From positions 10,194,654 through 10,258,653 of the forward strand of contig NW_004955473.1 of NCBI RefSeq assembly GCF_000276665.1: a stretch of DNA of 64,000 nt. The letters are read 5' to 3'. Below, piece by piece: positions 1-12,524 of the stretch. A program made the position numbers and the translations under genes. Under the pieces are notes generated by a model, which worked only from the letters and a program-made list of their open reading frames with translations, was not told the origin of the DNA and did no database searches. The stretch is from Chinchilla lanigera (taxonomy: Eukaryota > Chordata > Mammalia > Rodentia > Chinchillidae). The first letter of the stretch is position 1, and every line of letters begins with the position of its first letter.

Positions 1-532
1 AAAAAATATCCTTCAGAACATTTTGGAGAGCTGGCTTGGTAGTCATGAATTTCTTCAGCTGTTCTTTGTCATGGAAGTATCTTATTTCTCCACTGATTTT
101 AAAAGATTGTCTCACAGGATACATCAATCTGGGTTGCAGATTGATTTCTTTCAGAACTTGAAACACTTCACTCCAAGCTATTCTTGACTTAAAAGTTTGT
201 TTTAAGAAGTTTGCTGTGATACTGATTGGCTTTCCTTTATAAGTGATTTGTATTTTTTATAACAGCATTTAATATTTTATTCTTGTGCTGAATTTTTAGA
301 CTCTTGACTATTACATGCCTTGGCATAGAATTATTTTGGTTGTGACCAAATGGAATCCTATATGCCTCACTTATTTGTATGTCAAATTCTTTATCCACAC
401 TTGGGTATTTTTCTGCCATTAATTCTGTGACCAGTTTTTTACATCACTTGGCTGTCTCTTGCTTCTTCATTGACTTCGATCAATCTTGTTCTTTTTTGCA
501 TCATCTTGCAGTTTTGGACTGATTTTTCATGA

Positions 533-569
<37 letters not shown>

Positions 570-1175
570 GTACCAAGAATTGAACTCAAGACCTCACACT
601 TGCAAGGCAAGCACTGTGCCACTGAGCTATATCCCTGGGCCTCCCTTGCTATTTTTGAAACGTCTTCTTCTTCATGTTTGCTAAGTACAAGTCTGTCTTC
701 TAGATCTGGTATTTTGTCCTCATTTTTGTTCATTTTACTGGATATACTTTCAATGAAATCTTTAATCTCCTGGATATCTCTTTGAATCTATTTCATGGAT
801 TCCATTTCTTTCCTATGTTGTGCATTTATGGTTCCCATCATTTTCCTAAGCTGTTCTATTTTTTTCTGTGTCTATTCTAGAGTCACTGAGCAAGGTCTTC
901 ATTTTGATCATCACCTCTTTTTTTTTACCTGAGAGATTATATCTGATCTGATTTTCTCTATAGGCTCATTCATCTGGTTGTTCTCTTTTGTTTTGTTTTG
1001 TTTTACTTCTGCTTTACCATTTCAGAAAATTCAGGTAGTGGTTTCTGATTTTCTATATCTCATTGTCTCTTGGACTTGTCCTGGGTGGACTGGAGGTCTG
1101 GAGTTGCATTTTCATTTTGCAACTTGTCATTTTCTATTTTTTAATTTTACTTTATTTTCTGTGTTGATGTTTATA
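1..1175 (-). pseudogene. L1 ORF1 remnant, antisense
   Basis: Read on the - strand, this is the C-terminal half of L1 ORF1, the RNA-binding chaperone of the retrotransposon. The segment 419-237 translates as AEKYPSVDKEFDIQISEAYR followed by MPRHVIVKSLKIQHKNKIL, the family's RNA-recognition/CTD junction (DIQIQEAxR ... PRHIIIK). The frame then breaks: the expected ITYKGK is readable only in another frame. The last part, near position 1, reads as GEIRYFHDKEQLKKFMTTKP-like in shifted frame. The segment from about 700 to 1000 corresponds to the coiled coil. An ID SINE interrupts it at 542-641. ORF2 would lie off the left edge. The element is dead as judged by frameshifts. Confidence 0.8.
542..641 (-). 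mobile_element. ID SINE inserted in L1 ORF1, antisense
   Basis: A tRNA-derived ID body with its poly-A tail appears as a run of about 27 T on the + strand. The promoter boxes are recognisable on the - strand (TAGCTCAGTGG and GAGTTCAATTC). A 9-bp target duplication TCCCTTGCT flanks it at 533-541 and 642-650, so it inserted after the L1. Confidence 0.85.
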
Positions 1176-1189
1176 AATTGCTTATGGTA

Positions 1190-2660
1190 GGTAGCTTTAT
1201 CACTAGTATGGAGGCTTCCCTAGGAAATGTTTATTCCTCAAAGATATCCTCTAAGTGTAGCTAGCTTTTGGCCTTTGTTTCTGTCTCAAGCTACTACCTA
1301 CCCAATTCATTAGAATGAGAAGTTGTTTTCTATATGGCTCAGCAACCAGTTCTTTGCTAATGGATTATAGTAATGCTTATAACCCAAGCAATCACAGTGT
1401 TGTCATACAAAGAAGAACAGCTGATTACAACAAGCATGACATGCTGACAAATATAGTATGATTAGCAATAACAATAGCTTAAAGAACAGCCTAGCAATTC
1501 ACAAACTACAGTAACTATTACTTTGATATCTTTAACCTTAGGAGCAAGATCTATAGCTGTTTAACAAAATGCAGCATAAACCAGAAACTTGTATGCTATG
1601 AGTTTTCCCCTTAGTAGAGCAATTTTTACCTGGGGAGAGGTAAGAAGAATAGGGGAAAAATGGCTAATTGAAGAGAAATATAGTAGTAGCAAAGCTAAAG
1701 GACAAAAGATGATCACCCAAGCTTTGGGAAACTGGAAAAGAGGACAGAACAGAAAGAAAAAAGGAGAAAGCAAAAGAATATTGAAATGAACCACAAAAAC
1801 TAGAGACAATGTTTACTCACATGGGAATATAAAAAAAAACAAGAAATATAGCTGAGTAGATAGAGAAAAAAGCCTAACAAAACAAAACAAACAATAAAAA
1901 TAAAAACTTAAACAACCCAAAACAAAAACCAATAAAATTCCTATGGTGCCCTCAGTTCTACTGTGGTGCCTTAATTAGATCCTAAGTCTGCTGGGTAACC
2001 CCACCAAATCTGCAGTAGGATTAGTGCTGAGTGTGGGGCAGATCTTGGCCTTCATATGTTGATACTGGAGCCAGTCTTCAGCAAGCAACTTCCTGTATGT
2101 CCCTTGGGAGGCCCATCCATATCTTCTTATCCTATCTGTCTCTGTGTTGCTCTCCTAGTTGTTGTGGCACCCTCTGACAGAGACAGCCCATGGCTGAGCC
2201 CAGTCCTAGGTATTGTCAGCCCCTCCTTGGCCCTTGCACAACTTTCTCTGTTCCATTCTGCTGCATCTCTCTCCTCTCTCTTCATTGGGAGCAGGTGGGG
2301 AGAATACTGTAGCACTGCCCCTGTCCTCCCCTGGGTCGGGAGTTGGGCAGGGGGAATGCTGACTTCCTACCTGTTTCCATGCTGAGGCTTACGGCTGCTT
2401 AGACCAGGTACTACTATGAGCAGGGAAGGAGGAGTGGTGCTATTCCACTCACTACCTTCACTGCCATTCCTGTGATCCCTAACCTTGTCACTAGAGATTT
2501 CATTTAGCCACTGTGGCACATGAATAAAAACTGGCAGCGCATTGAAGAGGGAGCCAATTCCTGGTCATTCTTTCTTGTATGCACCAGCAAAATTTGCTGC
2601 CAAGCTGCAATGTCCTCTGTTTGGAGGAAGGTAAATGAGGCAAGGGTCCTTATATCCTAA
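1190..2660 (-). mobile_element. Probable L1 5' UTR, antisense
   Basis: This stretch follows the ORF1 remnant exactly where the element's 5' UTR should lie. It includes a segment (about 2040-2480) clearly richer in G+C than the surrounding intron, as is usual for L1 promoters. There is no motif that proves it, and the end point is a guess where composition returns to AT-rich intron. It could instead be unrelated unique sequence. Confidence 0.4.
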
Positions 2661-4432
2661 ATTTATTTTGTGTTCTTTGGATTTGTCCAAGAAAAGAAAG
2701 TTTTAACCTGCTTAACAGTCAAACTGTCTTGAAGAATATTATTGAATTACTTTATGTAAATTATCACTAATATAAGCCAGACATCTCTTCATTATAACAA
2801 GTTCAGTGAAACTACTTTGGTACCATGTAGTGTAGATAAATGGAAAGACTTTATTTCCGGTGAAATATTCCATAATTAGAGCTCTCTGTTAATTTAAGTG
2901 GGCTTTTCTCCCAATTCGACTAAGTGATGGAAGTTAGACAGTTCACTCATCAGTAACTCATATACAAAAGTAGCCTCTCATTTGCCATTAACCATGTACC
3001 AGAAATTGAGAAATTGATTTTTTTACAATAGAATATGCCCTCTGAAATACTGATTTCTCATAACTTCTCATTGAGAACTGACAACACTCAGATTGTTGTT
3101 GTTGTTGTTGTTTTTATTGTTTTGAGTGTGGGTGCAAAGTTTTCTGTGAATATTTGAAATTTACAGAAGAACCTAAAAGAATCTTTATATTCAGAAAGTC
3201 TCCAAATTTCTGCTCAAAATTACAGAGAACATTAAAGAAGGTAATTTTGTTGTTATTTTTGTTTTTAATCTTAGTAAATTCCCAAGACCATCCTCTGCTG
3301 AGCTACCTGTGAGTACGTTTATGTAGGTGGCAGAGGCTAGCCAGAGTCTCCAGGCAGTAACTCGCCTTTCAGCTTCTATAAACATATAAGTGTTTAAAAT
3401 ATGTGGCCCAAATTCCAACCAGATTGTCCCATTATTATTTCTTGAAAATAAAGTGACAATGTGGAGAGAGTTTCCATGTATATGTCTTTGCTTGTGGCAA
3501 CCTCAGATTAAGTACATTTCAAAAGTACAAATCATAAGTGAAACACCTGAGAGTAAAAGAATATGGAAAAACTGAGATTAGCATGCAGATACCTAGTAGG
3601 CAAAGTTTGACATGAGCAGTGCCAGTGGGGTTCTCTGTCTCCAAATATCAATCCTACCAGTCTATTGCAGTAATTGTAATTCTTCCCAGTGGTATCATTG
3701 TATTGAATTAAACCGTCAGCTCTCTCAAAGTCCATGTCAAATGCAAATATGTTATGAGGAATTTAGAGCTGTTTACTCCCTTTATCAACTACTTGCTGAT
3801 TGAGAGCTTTCCCTAGAGAACCAGGAATAGTGTGGGTCACTAGACCAAAGTGATATATACATGGTCAAAATAAACATGGTGGTGCAATACTGAGCCCTTT
3901 AAAAGTGTGAAAATTAAGATACAGATACAACTGCAAACACACTCAGTCACCTTATCTTCAACAAAGGGGCCAAACATGTTCAATGGAAGGAAGAGAGCCT
4001 CTTTAATAAATAGTGCTGAAAAAACAGGCTTTCCACATGCCAAAGACTAAAACTAGAAACATGTCTTTCACTATGCACTAAATTAAACTCAAAATGGGTC
4101 AAAGATCTAAATATTAAAGGAGAAATACTAAATTTATTGGAAGAGAAAGTAGTTAAAAATCTTGACAAATTGGGGTAGGCAGAGAGTTCATGAACAAAAA
4201 CCAAACTGCACAAGAAATATTTCAAAGAATCAGCAACTAGAATCTCATCTTACTGAAAAGTTTTTTCACATCTGAAGAAATCACCAATAAAGTAAAAAGA
4301 AAACCCACGAATTGGGAAAAAATTTTAGCCAACTGCCCCTCAGACAAAGGACTTCTATCTAGGACATATAAAGAGTTTTTAAAAATCAGGTCTCCCAAAT
4401 TCAAAGACCCAATCCAAAAATGGGCATCTGAG

Positions 4433-5026
4433 ATGAATACACACTTCTCTATGGAAGAGATACTAATGGCGAATAAATACATGAAAAAATGTTCAACGTC
4501 ATTAGTCATTCAAGAAATGCAAATTAAAACAACACTGACATTCCATCTCACCCCAGAAAGAATGTCCATCATCAAGAAATCAACCAATAACAAATGCTGG
4601 AGAGGCTGTGGAGAGAAAGGAACCCTACTCCACTGTTGGTGGGAGTGTAGACCGGTGAAACCACTGTGGAAATCAATTTGGAGATTCCCCACAAAACCAG
4701 GATTAGAAGTCCCATTTAACCCAGGTATTTCTCTTCTGGGTATTTTCCCAGAAGAATTAAAGACATCATACCACAGCGATATATGTGCACCCATGTTTAT
4801 AGCAGCACAATCTGTCATAGCTAAATTTTGGAAACAACCCAGATGCCCATCCCCTGAGGAATGGATAAAAAAGTTGTGGCATTTTTATGCAATGGAGTAT
4901 TACTCAGCTATTAAAAAAATTAAACTCAAGGCTTTTGTAGGTAAATGGATGCAACTGGAGACCATACTCATAAATGAAGTAAATAGGACCCACATGTGTA
5001 AACATCATATTGTCTCCTTGGTGTAG
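4433..5026 (+). pseudogene. L1 ORF2 C-terminal fragment (197 codons open)
   Basis: This open segment encodes the C-terminal end of the L1 ORF2 endonuclease/reverse transcriptase. It contains the zinc-knuckle-like CX3CX7HX4C motif as [18 protein letters not shown], and downstream family blocks: [38 protein letters not shown] and MEYYSAIKK. The endonuclease and reverse transcriptase domains are absent because the copy is 5'-truncated. The ATG is an internal Met, not a real start, and no protein is expected. Confidence 0.9.
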
Positions 5027-5350
5027 GAACCTGAAAGACTAGGTAAAACTCAAAACATACAATAGATGATAGGAAAGGGAAAGAAATTGCTGAAAGGAAG
5101 GAATGACTGGGATGAGGGAAAGAAGAAAAAAGAAAGAAGGAAAGCAAAACATAAATATATATATGAATAGCTGCGATGACTGTATTGCTATTCTCTGATG
5201 GTGTATTGAAATGAACAGTTAATGCTCACAATTTTTTATGCCCTAATCGACTTTGCATGCTTGTGTCTGGTGGTCTGAGCAACTGATTTGAAGGTAACAA
5301 TGTGCACTGGAGTTACAATGGTGAACTCCTACCATCTTGTCTAGTGAAAC

Positions 5351-5536
5351 TCTGTAGTATCTCTAATGTTTTCTTGAAGAATTATTTTCTTATTACCTTT
5401 AATAAAGATATCTTTAATGGTTTGAACAATCTTTCATTCTTACTCTGTATTATCTCTAATGTTTTCTTGAAGAATTATTTTCTTATTATCTTTAATAAAG
5501 ATATCTTTAATGGTTTGAACAATCTTTCATTCTTAC
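5351..5536 (+). repeat. 93-bp tandem duplication inside the L1 3' UTR
   Basis: Two units, 5351-5443 and 5444-5536, differ at only two positions (G/T near the start and C/T mid-unit). Each begins TCTGTA and ends CATTCTTAC. Since 93 is a multiple of three, the reading frame repeats too, which creates a spurious open frame over the region. Confidence 0.93.
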
Positions 5537-5844
5537 ATCTGATAATCTGAGCAATGTAGTTGAGGATAGCGATATGCAATGTAACAACCACTGTTGATTT
5601 GTATTAACTTGTCTTGAGACCCTGTATCACTTTGAATGTTCTTGCTTTGATTTGTTTATGTTCCTGATACTGGTATGCTCCTACTATTCTCTTTTTTTGT
5701 TTGGGTTTTGTTTTCTGATGTACTACTCACTTTAAAATAAAAAATAAATAAAATAAAAGTGTGACAATTAGCTATTGAGGTAGGCAGAGACAAGCACGGC
5801 AAAGTCTAAAGGAAAAATAAATATTTATGAATCTATGGTATACC

Positions 5845-6010
5845 AAACATTTTTATTAATATCATTCTATTTTTATCCTCAAAACCACCCAATGAGGCAG
5901 ATATTATCAACCTCCACACTTGGAATATGAGAAAAGTAATCCAGATTAATACACTGAGTATGAAAACAGCTCAAGATTTGCACCCAAGTAACATGGCTCA
6001 TATCTTCATC
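5845..6010 (-). mobile_element. MIR SINE, antisense
   Basis: Diverged copy with the MIR core order in antisense: 'ATCCTCAAAACCACCCAATGAGG', then 'GAGAAAAGTAA', then 'TTTGCACCCAAGT'. Ends are approximate. Confidence 0.6.
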
Positions 6011-6544
6011 TTAGATATACATCTGGTGCTCAATAAAGGGTTGAAAGTGAACTATTTATAAATGGTTTGGCTCATGATAAGCAAAACAGGTAAAGTAATC
6101 GTTTTCTTAGGAGGTTCTTGTGAAACATTAAATGTCCACCAATTTTCTTCTGAAGACTGGAATATGAAAAGACAGTTTCCTGTGATCTTCCTCAAGGCCC
6201 TAGTTTGTTCATTTATAGATACCCTAAGGCACTGCATATGATACAGCAGTCTTCCTTCTATGGACAAGAGACTGCTTTGACATTTTGCAGTGACAACAGT
6301 CTCCACACATATTCCTTTTAGTTCTTTTACACTCACTCTTATATGACTTGAAAACCTGTTCTTAATGACTCATGCAAATGGAGGTGATTGGTGATAGGAA
6401 AAATGCCAAGGAATTAATCTTTCGAAGAACATTCTCTTTGACATTAAATGGTTTAGGTGGATATTTGGCGACAGATTCACCCTCCATCTCCATGTCAATT
6501 AATGAGTAAGCCAGGCATTATTTACTATGTATAACAGCAAGCTG

Positions 6545-6970
6545 GGAAGAAAAATGTATCAGTCAGGACTATCCAGGGAAATAGAAAAATAGAATATATT
6601 TTTAAAAATAGAAATGAGAGACCACCAGATTTCAATTTCTTTCAAGGAACTGGTTTATATGGTTGTGCGGGCCAGTATGTCTGAAATCTGTATGGCAGGA
6701 TGGTGGATTGAAAACTCTCAGAATGTTGTTGATGCAGCAGTCTTGAGGCAGAATTTTTTTCTTATTCAGGGAAACGGCAGTTCTGCCCTTAAAGCCTTTA
6801 ACTGATTGCATGAGATGAGACCCATGCACATTATTAAGGATATTCTCCCTTTCTTAGTGTCAACTGATTGTAGATACTAACCACATCTACAAAATACCTC
6901 CACAGAAACACTTACACTTGTGTTTGGCTGAATAAATACTATAACCTAACCAAGTTGACACATAAAACTC
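6545..6970. repeat. Unassigned ancient interspersed repeat
   Basis: The order 'CAGTCAGGACTATCCAGGGAAATAGAA', 'AAGGAACTGGTTTATATGGTTGTG', 'ACTGATTGCATGAGATGAGACCCA' and 'AAGTTGACACATAAAACTC' recalls a common mammalian repeat. I cannot name the family from memory. No open product. Confidence 0.45.
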
Positions 6971-7124
6971 AGTATCAAAGAGCCTAGGTGAAGTTCCAAG
7001 AAGAATTTAAATACCAATATCTGCTCATGGAGATAATCAAGAGCTGGCCTACAATTCATTTGCACTACAAGAAAAGAAAATTGTACAGTAAATTTACTGG
7101 GGCAATGTATCTGATTTGAAAACG

Positions 7125-7350
7125 TTAACATTTGTTGAGTCCCTGCTGTATACTTGACCTTTAAGTCTTTACCTCATTTATTCATTTACAATAGTAGCTA
7201 AAAGTTATGTCATATTGGCCTCATTTTACTAATGAGAAAAACGCAGTGCGTGGGAGGTTAAATAACTAGCCCAAAGACACAAAGTTAATATGATAGCACT
7301 GGGACTCAAAGTCAGATATATATTAAACCAAACCCCCATTCTTTCCACAA
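7125..7350 (-). mobile_element. MIR SINE, antisense
   Basis: MIR core in antisense: 'AACATTTGTTGAGTCCCTGC', 'CATTTTACTAATGAGAAAAA', 'GGTTAAATAACTAGCCCAAAGACACA', then 'GGGACTCAAAGTCAG'. Near full length but diverged. Confidence 0.8.
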
Positions 7351-7624
7351 AATGATTCTACTCAAGTCTGAATAATATTTCCAAAAGTAAAGAATAATTC
7401 CCAGATACATACTTTTTGTTTGGATAGATTAATTTATGTGTTTGTTTTATTTTTAAATAAATAACCATTTTAGTTTTAAGGAGTCAGAGTTTGGGCAAAG
7501 CAAAAAAAACTTGCCTAGGGACAAAGCAGAAGGTGAATGAGAAGAAAGGGCTGACAAGCAGTGTCATTTTTGCCCCTAGTACACTAGCCTTAATCTGCTC
7601 CCATATTATTAATTCACCCTCTCT

Positions 7625-7728
7625 CTTTTTTTTTCTTTTTTTTTTTTTTTTTTTTCGTACCAAGAACCAAACTCAGGACCTTGTGCTTGCCAGGCAGGTG
7701 CTTATGCCACTGAGCTATATCCCCAGGC
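7625..7728 (-). mobile_element. ID SINE, antisense, with 12-bp duplications
   Basis: A long T run (tail) precedes the reverse complement of an ID body (TAGCTCAGTGGCATAAGCAC box region on the - strand). TTCACCCTCTCT occurs at 7613-7624 and again at 7729-7740, a perfect target duplication. Confidence 0.9.
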
Positions 7729-9286
7729 TTCACCCTCTCTGTCTTACTCTCTGTCTTCAACCACATGACTTTTGGTGCTTCTATTTTAGTTCATACCTAG
7801 ATGATTTTCTTTAACTAATGCACTCCTGAAATCTTCTTTCTGGAAAAAAAACCTTAATATAGCGAGTTCATGGAAAAACAACAATAAAAAACAACTATTA
7901 TCCATCCTTTGTTACTGTCAATTGATCTTTACCTAAAAGATTTCTATAACAAGAAATGATCAGTAATACTATAATAAATATAATCAATGTAATGTGAAGG
8001 GAGTGATGAGATGTCCATAATTAACTCTTATTCTCTATGAGGGCTCTTTCCCATTGAAGAAATGTTTTACTAACAGATCTATTTTTAATGCAAGGGAATT
8101 GGTCTCCTGTGCCTTTACATTGCTTTGAATATTAAGGTGCATCACATTGCCTTTAGCCTATTTTTAAGATATAATAATAATAATTTATCATTATCTTACT
8201 TTTACGTAGTATTTTATCTTTTAGAATGTCCCCAAGTATATCATCTCAAAAACACCATTATACTTAAAAAAGAAATAAGGTAGAACCATCTAGTGTAGAA
8301 TGAATTGAAATTTGAATCTTTTATGCTCTGGCCCAATAGTATTGTCAGAGGTCACATCTTCGGAGGAACAGAGTTGGATTAGGGGAGAAGTAATCTTGCT
8401 TTATCAGAGATCTAGAAGGAGATGTCTGCAGAGATAAACAGGGTCCTTTACAGGTTGTCTTACAAAAGGAACCCCAGGGTCTTTCTAGAGCAAGCCAAGA
8501 ATCTTAAATGTAGGTTTCAAACAGAGGGATCCAAAGAGCGTTGTGAGATGCGGGAAGTTCATGGATGTTATAGTTCAACATGGCCCCAAAAAATGTTTCT
8601 CTGTTGGTTTCTTTCTCCAAAAGTTATCTCAAAGACAACATCTAGTTTCTAACACTATGTTTGTGACCCTGAACAGATATTTAACCTTTTAATTCTTTTT
8701 GTATTACATGATCAAAAAGTTTTAATTACTAATGTTTTATTATTTTTGCAGATAATTAGCATTTATTATCAGTTTAAACTTTACAAACATAAAGTAGTGC
8801 TCCTTGTTTCAAACCGATTTTTGATATATACTCTTTAAAATATATTTTATTTTTAATTAAGAATAGTAATTGCACATATTTCGGACTATAATATGATATA
8901 TCAAATCTTTTTAAATGAATAATGCATTATACTGCAGCTGCTTCTGAATGTTAAATGATCATCTTTCTGGTATCTTGGAGCCAAGGAGGAGCATCAGTGT
9001 CAGATTTGGCTCAATAAAAAGGGAATGCAGTAGTGTTGGTTAAGAGCATTAAAAGTGATCTACAAATTCTGAGTGACTAGTAACTGGTGTTATGGAATTT
9101 CTTCTCAAATGTCTACTGGATAGTTAAAAGGAGTCATCCATGGAATGAATATTTAGCTAGAGTAAGTTTATAAAATAGAAGAGAGTCCCCAAAGAAGTAA
9201 AGGGCACTAAAATTAATGTATGTTTAACTTTAACTTTATTTTGGTTGCCCACTGGGTTGACATTTTCTTATTTTGTTCCTTTTCAG

Positions 9287-9548
9287 CTTTGACCTTGTAG
9301 CCATTGGTGGCATCTCTGTTGTCTTAATCTTTGACCGATCACCTTTTCTGTCTGAGAAGAGGACACTCTGGTTGCCCTGGAATCAGTTTATTGTGGTGGA
9401 GAAAGTAACCATGCAAAGAGTGGTATCAGACCCACCATCCTGTGATATCTCCAATTTCATCAGCCCAAACCCTATTGTGCTTCCTTCCCCACTCACATCA
9501 TTTGGAGGGTCCTGTCCAGAGAGGGGCACTATTGTTCCTGAGCTTCAG
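9287..9548 (+). CDS. TENM1: TENM1 exon: end of transthyretin-like region and start of FN-plug
   Basis: This internal exon has acceptor TTTTGTTCCTTTTCAG just before it and donor CAG|GTGGGT after it. It starts with the last base of a split codon, followed by 87 whole codons, and ends in phase 0 at Gln. The translation begins FDLVAIGGISVVLIFDRSPF and ends CPERGTIVPELQ. The opening is the 'FDL-V-x-GG' strand pair typical of the transthyretin/carboxypeptidase-regulatory-like fold in teneurins. The cysteine-containing stretch after it (PPSCDISNF, FGGSCPERG) belongs to the FN-plug that stoppers the YD shell. An open frame continues past the donor for 12 codons, but the donor and phase match to the next exon set the end. 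Paralogue assignment is by recalled similarity. Confidence 0.93.
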
Positions 9549-12524
9549 GTGGGTATTGAACTTTTAAGGTGTCAGGTCATAGCATAATGTGATGGCCAAC
9601 AGTGGATAATGACTGAATTCCTTTTCTTGCCAGATCTATAACATGTAGCCCTGCATTGTTCAAGAGAAAATTTCAGATGTAGTCTCTTCATCACACATTT
9701 GCAAAGAGATCGACCAGGGCATTAGGGCAATATCTGGCCAAGGAAACACAAGATAAACTAGCTGTCATGAAAATTAAATCCCCAAATTTGACCTAATGAG
9801 CATTATGCTCTAAAGAACAAAGCTAGCTGGCTTAGTAATGATAACAGCAAATCAATGAGCTTGGACCATTTGTGGTTCTGAAATTAAAGCTCCTTAAGAA
9901 ATCTTGGTTTATTTCCATTGTGTAGTTCGCATCGATTATCATCATTCTTAGAAGTTGTAATGAATCTTCTTGTTTAGCCATGTTTAATAAAGGTAGTCTT
10001 CAAGACTGCAGGTATTTTTTAAAAAGCTTTGTTTCTAACTGTTCAAGGTTTATGGTTCAGAAAAAATCGTTTTGGATCTTCACATTTTAGCATTCCTCAG
10101 AATTCTTTTTTAACTTTTTAACTTTTTTATCATATTGGTCAATATTTATCATATTGATCATATTCATCATGAGGGTTTTGTACCCATACATAATGTATTT
10201 TAATTCTTTTTCCCCATTCCCCTCCTCTCCCTTTAACCCTTCTTCCCCTCCCAATTACACAAACTTTGCTTCCATTTGTTTCCCTTCCATGCTTTTTTTT
10301 GCTTTTCCCTTCCTTCCCTTCCATCTTCCCCCTCCCTTGTCCCCCTTCCCATTTGAACAAGTTTTCCTGCCTCCCAATATCTATCCTCCACAATGATCTT
10401 TATTCACCCTTTGAGTTTCTCAAGTTTCTCACACAAGAGAAACAATGCAATATTGAAACTTGTGTGTCTAACTTATTTCCCTTAAGATTACGGTCTTGAG
10501 ATGCACTCATTTTCCTACAAATGATTCAAGTTTATCTTTCTTTATGGCAGAGTAGTCTTCCCATTGTATATAAATACTACATTTCCTGTATCTGTTCATA
10601 TTTTTAATGGGCAATATGGGCTGTTTTAAATACTTAGCTACTTTAAATTGTGCTGCTATAGACATGGACAGGCATATATCATTGATGTGTGATATCACTG
10701 TGGTTTAAACTCCTTAAGGAAGACACCTAGAAGAGAAACGGCTGGATCAAATGGAACTTCTAGTTTTATTTTTTGGAGTAGTCTCTTTGCTGATTTCCAT
10801 AGTGGCTGTGTAGGCTAAAGTCCCACCAGCAATGAGCATTCAATATTGTAATTTCAATATTAAGCCATTCAAGTAGCCATAGTATAATTCCCTCACATTA
10901 TAAAAATATTTTAATGAGGTTTAAAATTGGAAAGCACAAAAATGGAATCCTCAGTCTTACTGATCTAGAAATCAAGAAATATATTTTTTTAAAAAAGAGT
11001 TAAGTGGATTCTCCAAGATTGCATTGATTTTCCTTCTGTCATGACATCCCTACCAGCTATTAACAGTGCCCAGAGAATACTATTTAGGAAAGGGTCATAT
11101 AAATCTAATGCTCTGTGGGAAATGCAATGCAAAAAGTTGCCTCCTTCAGACTTTTCCTTTATGATAAAAATAAGAAAGCAGAAAAGACGTTAATGAGTAT
11201 ATTAGATTGTTTTCCAATTTTTTCACAGATGTCCTTAGGAACTCTGAGTCTTCATTTACACAGAAGTTTTAAACTTAACTAAGATTTCATGTTCCTTAAA
11301 CAAATTAAATACTAAGGTGTTGGGCGCTGTGCTATCCTTGCTTATTCTTCTGTTGCTCTCTGAGAAGACAGTCAATGGACGACTCTAGTACCAAAGAGCT
11401 AATGTACAGGACACAAAACTGTGTAAAGGGTACACAAGGAGGATTAAGCCCTTAGAGAGAGCGGAGTGACCAAAACTCCTGCATACTGAAATGTCAGAGA
11501 CTTAACGAATCTGTCCTGTTAGCCACTTTCCTCACAAGTTTGGAAAAGCAAGAGAGGACAATATCCAAAGCGAAAAATGAACAGAGGCATAAAAATATCC
11601 ACACTACTTAGGTCACTTTAAGTGTGTTGAATAGGATGGACTTTCTCTTCAGCTGTCCTGTTTTGAAACATGAAAGTCATGGAACATAAAATTCAGTTTT
11701 AGTCACCTCTTTTAACCATTTAACTTCATGTATAATAGTGAGCAAGTAAGTAGCAGCAATTAAAGAAGCCAGATGATATTTTCATTTGCGGCCAACATTT
11801 AATATGGGATTTTTCAGAGGAATCAGTGGGAGTTATTTGCTTCTCAGTCACAGGTGTCAGTTTAAAGAAAATTGTTCCCAAACATTGGTACGTTTAGACA
11901 CAGAGAATAATGAAAGGCAATTTGGGTTAAAAATTTGGCCTCAAGGTCATTTCAAAGCGCCAAAGAAAATGAGTTTGTTGACATTAGTAAAGATTAATTC
12001 TAGGATTACCCTAATTATTATCATAAAATATCACTTGCTCAGCCTGATTCTGGAGTCCTTCCTCATACAAAGGCTAGTTTGAATAAGGATTACACCAATT
12101 TTTTTTTTACTTAACACCAAACAAAATATTTTTTGTATGGTTTATGTAAGAAAAAAAGACCTTTTATTGGAGCCCATAGTACTGAATTGCTTGACGTTCA
12201 GGAGTATGATCTTTTCTTAGTAGGAGTTGGAAAACATCAGTGTTTTGGGAACATTGTTGAAAAGCTGCAGTTGTTCTTTACATACCCCTTCCTGGCAGAG
12301 GAAAATGCCCTAGGGGTGGCATGGTCTTGTCCACACGCAGACTTGGTTCAAAATTCGAGACCTATGGTCACAGTCTCACAAAGATCCCAGAACAAGTTGT
12401 TTGACATCCATAGATCCCTTTAGACTCTCTTCCCTGGCACATTTCTAAGACAACAATGCCTGCAATATCCTCCTCTGACTATAAATGCTAATAAAACCAA
12501 TTTTGCTTCTTTTTTTCCTTCCAG
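9549..12524 (+). other. TENM1: TENM1 intron, 2,976 bp
   Basis: Phase 0 intron between GTGGGT and TTCCAG. An antisense truncated L1 fills about 10095-10840. The rest (9549-10090 and 10840-12520) shows no repeat or exon that I recognise. Confidence 0.9.
10095..10840 (-). mobile_element. L1 3' end (3' UTR and ORF2 end), antisense
   Basis: On the - strand, 10698-10507 translates as SMSIAAQFKVAKYLKQPILP and EDYSAIKKDKLESFVGK, the end of ORF2. The + strand stretch 10200-10400 is a C/T-rich 3' UTR. It is more diverged than the copies at 3.9 and 60 kb. Target duplications were not identified. Confidence 0.8.

Larger units (their letters stand above)
3917..5754 (+). mobile_element. 5'-truncated L1 retrotransposon with target-site duplications
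   Basis: This copy carries the 3' end of ORF2, the 3' UTR and an A-rich tail ((AAATA)n-type, 5735-5754). Flanking 16-bp duplications AAAAGTGTGAAAATTA (3901-3916) and AAAAGTGTGACAATTA (5755-5770) match at 15 of 16 positions, so the ends are well defined. The part at 3917-4430 matches ORF2 but is frame-broken; 4433-5026 is still open. The 3' UTR contains a 93-bp tandem duplication. Confidence 0.9.
1..9286 (+). other. TENM1: TENM1 intron (3' part), upstream of the 9287 exon
   Basis: This intron enters from beyond the left edge. It holds the 5' part of an antisense L1 (1 to about 2660) with an ID SINE, a sense L1 (3917-5754), MIR copies at about 5845-6010 and 7125-7350, an unassigned old interspersed repeat at about 6545-6970 and an ID SINE (7625-7728). 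A (TTG)n run lies at 3091-3113. From about 2700 to 3900 and about 7750 to 9280 I see only AT-rich unique-looking sequence. No additional teneurin exon was recognised. Confidence 0.85.

Noticed and set aside
5302..5550. 82-codon frame with an internally repeated peptide
   Set aside because: The repeat is the 93-bp duplication in an L1 3' UTR, which keeps frame by chance of length. It is not a repeat protein.
9549..9587. Extension of the 9287 exon into the following open frame
   Set aside because: The CAG|GTGGGT donor and phase-0 joining to the 12525 exon give the known teneurin continuity; the 12 extra codons are intron.
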